NCBI GenBank assembly: GCA_902803585.1
Contig: CADCQO010000191.1
Coordinates: 1 to 8,588 of the forward strand
Direction of reading: 5' to 3'
From: an uncultured Ruminococcus sp.
Lineage (GTDB): Bacteria; Bacillota; Clostridia; Oscillospirales; Acutalibacteraceae
DNA length: 8,588 nucleotides
This document shows positions 6,418-8,588 of this stretch, piece after piece. How positions within the stretch are numbered: position 1 is the first letter of the stretch; each line of letters starts with the position of its first letter. The notes beneath the pieces were generated by a model. It was not told where the DNA came from. It saw only the letters and a program-made list of their open reading frames with translations, and did no database searches. A program made the translations under genes and the position numbers.

Positions 6418-7866
6418 TTATCTCTTTGACAGTTCCTTTTTAGAACAGGTAATTACCTTGATCGACTCAACATCAACAGTCGTATAATGTCCCAGCAAAA
6501 TGCTCATGTTAATATCCAGTTCTGTTGAGTTATGAGGATCTACCTGCTGCTGCATATCGCCTGCCTGAATAAAGAATCGGGCCTTTTCAGCTGTATTGGC
6601 AATGATACAGCGGTGCTTCTGTTCGTCATAGCGGATAGCAAACGCATTTCTGCCGATACCTGTAGCCAGACTGGGGTCAGCCGTTTCGCAGATAGCATAA
6701 TCATTTTTGCCTTTTGCATGGCCGTTACTGTCCATAGGGGTCAGTGTTCTGCCAACTCTGAATTCTCCCTTTACAGGAAAACGCCACTCTCTGGGACCGA
6801 CATCCTGCTTATCACGCAGGTCTTCCTTCACAATACGCACAGACATGACAACAACCTTCTGTTTGCCGTTCAGCCAGAGTATGATAAACACAGCCACTCC
6901 CACCAGAACAATCAGCACGGCTGCCAGAATAATGGCAATTACCAGAAACGGGGTTCCGTTTTCGTTCTTGCCTGCTGCATCATCTTTCGGTTCTATGCCT
7001 ACATCTGCCTGCGGAAAATATACAGAACCAATATCTGTTTTCTGCGTTCCCTCTATGACCGTAATACCTCTGGACTGACCGGTAGTCAGTCCGTTGTTCA
7101 TTTCCACCTTCAACAAGGAAACGTCTCCCGGCACAAGATAGGAAATATCTGTATTGCTGTTATACATCATATGGAATGTATTACTGGAAAGCATGGCAAG
7201 CGACTTCATATTGGTATTTTCTGGAACATCAGAAACAGACGCTATCTGAATAAGATCAATATGATACCGGCTTCCGGTTTCAATCATGCCCCTGAGGTAG
7301 TCAAAGGATACCGAACCGCCCGATTCTACTACGCCGTCTGTCATGACAACTAATCTGTAATACGCATCATCGTCGCCATAAAGCTGTTCTATTGCCTGTT
7401 TGATTCCGTCATATACATGGCTGCCGATCTGTTCAAAGGTGATTTTTGTCAGTATATGTTCCACAGATGACGCATCTCTGGTATAACCATCTGACAAACT
7501 GCTGATTTCTTTATTCAAGGAAACGATCCGCACACTCTCGTTGGAGGGCATTCTTTTCGCATAGTCAACGATAGATTTTTTGACAGGTTCCCGCATATCT
7601 TTAGGAACAGATGCGGTATCATCGATCATAAAGATAGTTCTGATCTCTACTGATTTACTGTTAACGGTTGACTCATACTCCTTATTTGCAATGCCGATCT
7701 TTACATCGTCAGACATTTTTCCCCTGACAAAAATCTTCAGGTTCTTACTGTTTGACGTAAAACAGCATTCCAGAACATCCTGCTTACCTGCAATAGCGGC
7801 CGCTGGAAGTACAAGCCCCACTAACAACAGACAGCATACCGCTGCACAAATCAGTTTCTTTATCAT
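6418..7866 (-). CDS. Membrane protein with extracytoplasmic VWA domain and cytoplasmic FHA-like domain
   Basis: A 482-residue protein. Residues 1-26 form a signal peptide or anchor (MIKKL, hydrophobic core, AAAIA before GKQ). Residues about 75-245 form a von Willebrand factor A domain with a metal-site motif DDTAS (82-86, DxTxS form) and the second metal-site strand VVMTDG (173-178). One membrane helix lies at 306-332. The cytoplasmic tail (about 363-472) looks like a degenerate FHA domain: FRVGRT (369-374), then NDYAI (388-392) and DPSL (397-400), but the usual S-R-x-H is replaced by IGRNAFAI (404-411). VWA domains bind protein partners through a metal ion, and FHA domains bind phosphothreonine or assemble complexes. 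The start is the ATG at 7866, 7 bases after GGGGG; an earlier in-frame TTG at 7884 lies before that site and is rejected. The gene leads the secretion motor operon, so it is probably a structural or signalling part of the apparatus. Confidence 0.8.
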   Translation of the reverse strand: MIKKLICAAVCCLLLVGLVLPAAAIAGKQDVLECCFTSNSKNLKIFVRGKMSDDVKIGIANKEYESTVNSKSVEIRTIFMIDDTASVPKDMREPVKKSIVDYAKRMPSNESVRIVSLNKEISSLSDGYTRDASSVEHILTKITFEQIGSHVYDGIKQAIEQLYGDDDAYYRLVVMTDGVVESGGSVSFDYLRGMIETGSRYHIDLIQIASVSDVPENTNMKSLAMLSSNTFHMMYNSNTDISYLVPGDVSLLKVEMNNGLTTGQSRGITVIEGTQKTDIGSVYFPQADVGIEPKDDAAGKNENGTPFLVIAIILAAVLIVLVGVAVFIILWLNGKQKVVVMSVRIVKEDLRDKQDVGPREWRFPVKGEFRVGRTLTPMDSNGHAKGKNDYAICETADPSLATGIGRNAFAIRYDEQKHRCIIANTAEKARFFIQAGDMQQQVDPHNSTELDINMSILLGHYTTVDVESIKVITCSKKELSKR

Positions 7867-7893
7867 ACATATTCCCCCAATCAAAATATCGCC

Positions 7894-7965
7894 GTAACTA
7901 TTCAGGAATCCTCTTTTCCGGCTGTGAGGTGTGTTTTTTCAAAAAGAAAATTCCTGAATAGTTAC
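7894..7965 (-). repeat. Long inverted repeat: leader stem-loop or small MITE-like element
   Basis: GTAACTATTCAGGAAT (7894-7909) is perfectly inverted at 7950-7965, and the similarity extends inward to 24 bases per arm with 22 identical. In RNA from the minus strand the two differing positions become U-G wobbles, giving an unbroken 24-bp stem; in plus-strand RNA they are C-A mismatches. The loop is about 24 bases. The stem ends 27 bases before the VWA start codon. The 72-base length with GTAAC/GTTAC ends also resembles a miniature insertion element; the flanking 8 bases match at only 5 of 8, so target duplication is not shown. Confidence 0.7.
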
Positions 7966-8007
7966 ATATTTTCGAGAAACAAAAGTTTTCCAGTGTAATT
8001 TCCCGCC

Positions 8008-8036
8008 TGTGCTGCGCCCCATTAAAAAACAGCACA
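8008..8036 (-). other. Inverted repeat in the operon leader
   Basis: TGTGCTG at 8008-8014 and CAGCACA at 8030-8036 form a 7-bp stem with a 15-base loop. In the minus-strand reading the first arm is followed by a T-run (TTTTTT) inside the loop. It could be an operator or a leader RNA stem. No regulator is visible to pair with it. Confidence 0.3.
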
Positions 8037-8066
8037 TATACGTTCTTGACCGTCCCTTTTTAAGAG

Positions 8067-8097
8067 AACCCCCACCGCCCAGAGTCCGGTGGGGGTT
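8067..8097 (-). terminator. Strong GC-rich hairpin, probable intrinsic terminator
   Basis: AACCCCCACCG (8067-8077) and CGGTGGGGGTT (8087-8097) make a perfect 11-bp stem with a 9-base loop. It begins 66 bases past the stop of the partial gene, and on the minus strand is followed by CTCTTAAAAAG, a short, imperfect U-rich tail. In the plus direction the tail TTGTTGTTTT is better, so it may act in both directions. It suggests that the secretion operon to the left has its own promoter. Confidence 0.65.
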
Positions 8098-8163
8098 GTT
8101 GTTTTCGGGATATGAGTCCATATTGCCATTGTCCGTCAGCGTTTTCACCGTAACAAAAGCCAG

Positions 8164-8588
8164 TCAGTTTGCGCCCGCACCGCTGGCAATTTTCATACCA
8201 TTCTCTTTGCAGCTGAGCAGGATATCCGCAACACTTCCGGAAATATCGGGAGTTTCAAATTCCATTTCCATAATCTCTGCAATTTTTTCATTCTTCGCTG
8301 CAAAAGACTGCTGCATGGCATTTTGTATTGCGCTTACTTCCTCCATTACCCGCTGAGTATCCGGCTCTTCAAATGCCATCGTTTCAAACGGCTGATATCG
8401 ATATTCAACTGTCAGCAGGGACTCCGTTTTAACGCTGTATTGAGGTACTCTTACTTCGACCTTATCCGGCACGATGCCTTTCGCCTTTACTTCGGCCGGC
8501 TGAATGGTCAGGGACGGATTTGTCATATCAACATGATCGGGCATAGCGCCTTCCACCTTCACTTCGGTCGGCTGAATGTTCAAAGACC
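8164..8588 (-). CDS. Unrecognised protein with 24-residue repeats, C-terminal part (runs off right edge)
   Basis: The last 141 codons of a gene whose start lies outside the window. The TTG at 8583 is not the start, because the repeat pattern continues through it. The visible N-terminal part holds two 24-residue repeats: SLNIQPTEVKVEGAMPDHVD (plus MTNP) and SLTIQPAEVKAKGIVPDKVE (plus VRVP), about half identical, with an alternating pattern that suggests beta strands or an extended fibre. The last ~70 residues look helical (MEEVSAIQNAMQQSFAAKNE). There is no membrane segment in the visible part and no family I can name. It lies upstream of the secretion operon on the same strand but is separated by a terminator hairpin. 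It could be a substrate or an accessory protein, judged only from its position. Confidence 0.75.
   Translation of the reverse strand, partial: SLNIQPTEVKVEGAMPDHVDMTNPSLTIQPAEVKAKGIVPDKVEVRVPQYSVKTESLLTVEYRYQPFETMAFEEPDTQRVMEEVSAIQNAMQQSFAAKNEKIAEIMEMEFETPDISGSVADILLSCKENGMKIASGAGAN
8443..8586 (-). repeat. 72-bp in-frame tandem repeat
   Basis: Two units, 8586-8515 and 8514-8443, each encode 24 residues. The best conserved DNA segment is the one coding IQPxEVK (about CAGCCGxCCGAAGT on the minus strand, beginning near 8577 and 8505). More divergent than the 147-bp array at the left edge. More copies may lie to the right. Confidence 0.75.

Larger units (their letters stand above)
7867..8163 (-). 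promoter_or_regulatory. Gene-free leader region of the secretion operon
   Basis: About 300 bases with no convincing gene separate the partial gene from the VWA gene. It holds, in transcription order, the terminator hairpin (8067-8097), a 7-bp inverted repeat (8036-8008), a 24-bp stem (7965-7894) and the GGGGG ribosome binding site (7878-7874). The operon promoter should lie between about 8066 and 7900, but I found no -35/-10 pair good enough to name. A 69-codon open frame crossing the region (8148-7939) runs through the terminator and lacks coding character. Confidence 0.45.

Noticed and set aside
6532..7353. Plus-strand open frame of 273 codons
   Set aside because: It lies entirely inside the VWA gene on the opposite strand. 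Its product is His/Cys-rich with no recognisable domain, whereas the minus-strand frame has a signal peptide, VWA motifs and a membrane helix.
7939..8148. Minus-strand 69-codon frame in the leader region
   Set aside because: It reads through the strong terminator hairpin and both inverted repeats, has no good ribosome binding site and no protein-like pattern.

Overview
The window is a gene-dense block from a low-to-moderate-GC Firmicute. The strong G-rich Shine-Dalgarno sites, the WXG100/EssC gene content and the general codon style suggest a gut-type Clostridia (Oscillospiraceae/Ruminococcus-like). That taxonomic placement is inference only. All convincing genes lie on the minus strand, so transcription runs from the right edge to the left edge. 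I see no tRNA, rRNA, CRISPR array or transposase.

Layout in transcription order: (1) the C-terminal part of an unrecognised gene with 24-residue repeats (8588-8164, running off the right edge), followed by a strong GC-rich hairpin terminator (8067-8097). (2) A ~300-base leader with several inverted repeats, including a 24-bp stem (7894-7965) just upstream of the next ribosome binding site. (3) A secreted/membrane protein with an extracytoplasmic VWA domain, one membrane segment and a cytoplasmic FHA-like domain (7866-6418). (4) The first half of an EssC/EccC-type secretion motor: N-terminal ubiquitin-like-looking region, two membrane segments and ATPase D1 (6351-3157). (5) The second half of the motor, with ATPase domains D2 and D3, as a separate protein (3138-1267). 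(6) A WXG100 (Esx-like) small secreted protein (1255-926). (7) A ~220-base gap with a possible gene remnant and a hairpin, then (8) the start of an Arg/Ser/Asn-rich disordered protein built of 49-residue tandem repeats (702 to the left edge).

Genes 3 to 6 form a tight co-directional cluster with gaps of 66, 18 and 11 bases, which I read as one operon encoding the core of a non-canonical type VII (WXG100/ESX) secretion system. The motor pulls on WXG100 substrates. The two-protein motor resembles the mycobacterial EccCa/EccCb split rather than the usual one-piece Firmicutes EssC. The tandem FHA domains normally at the N-terminus of EssC are not evident, while a degenerate FHA-like domain sits instead on the VWA membrane protein next door. 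EsaA, EssA and EssB are not visible in the window. The two repeat-rich proteins that bracket the cluster are unrecognised and could be accessory factors or substrates.
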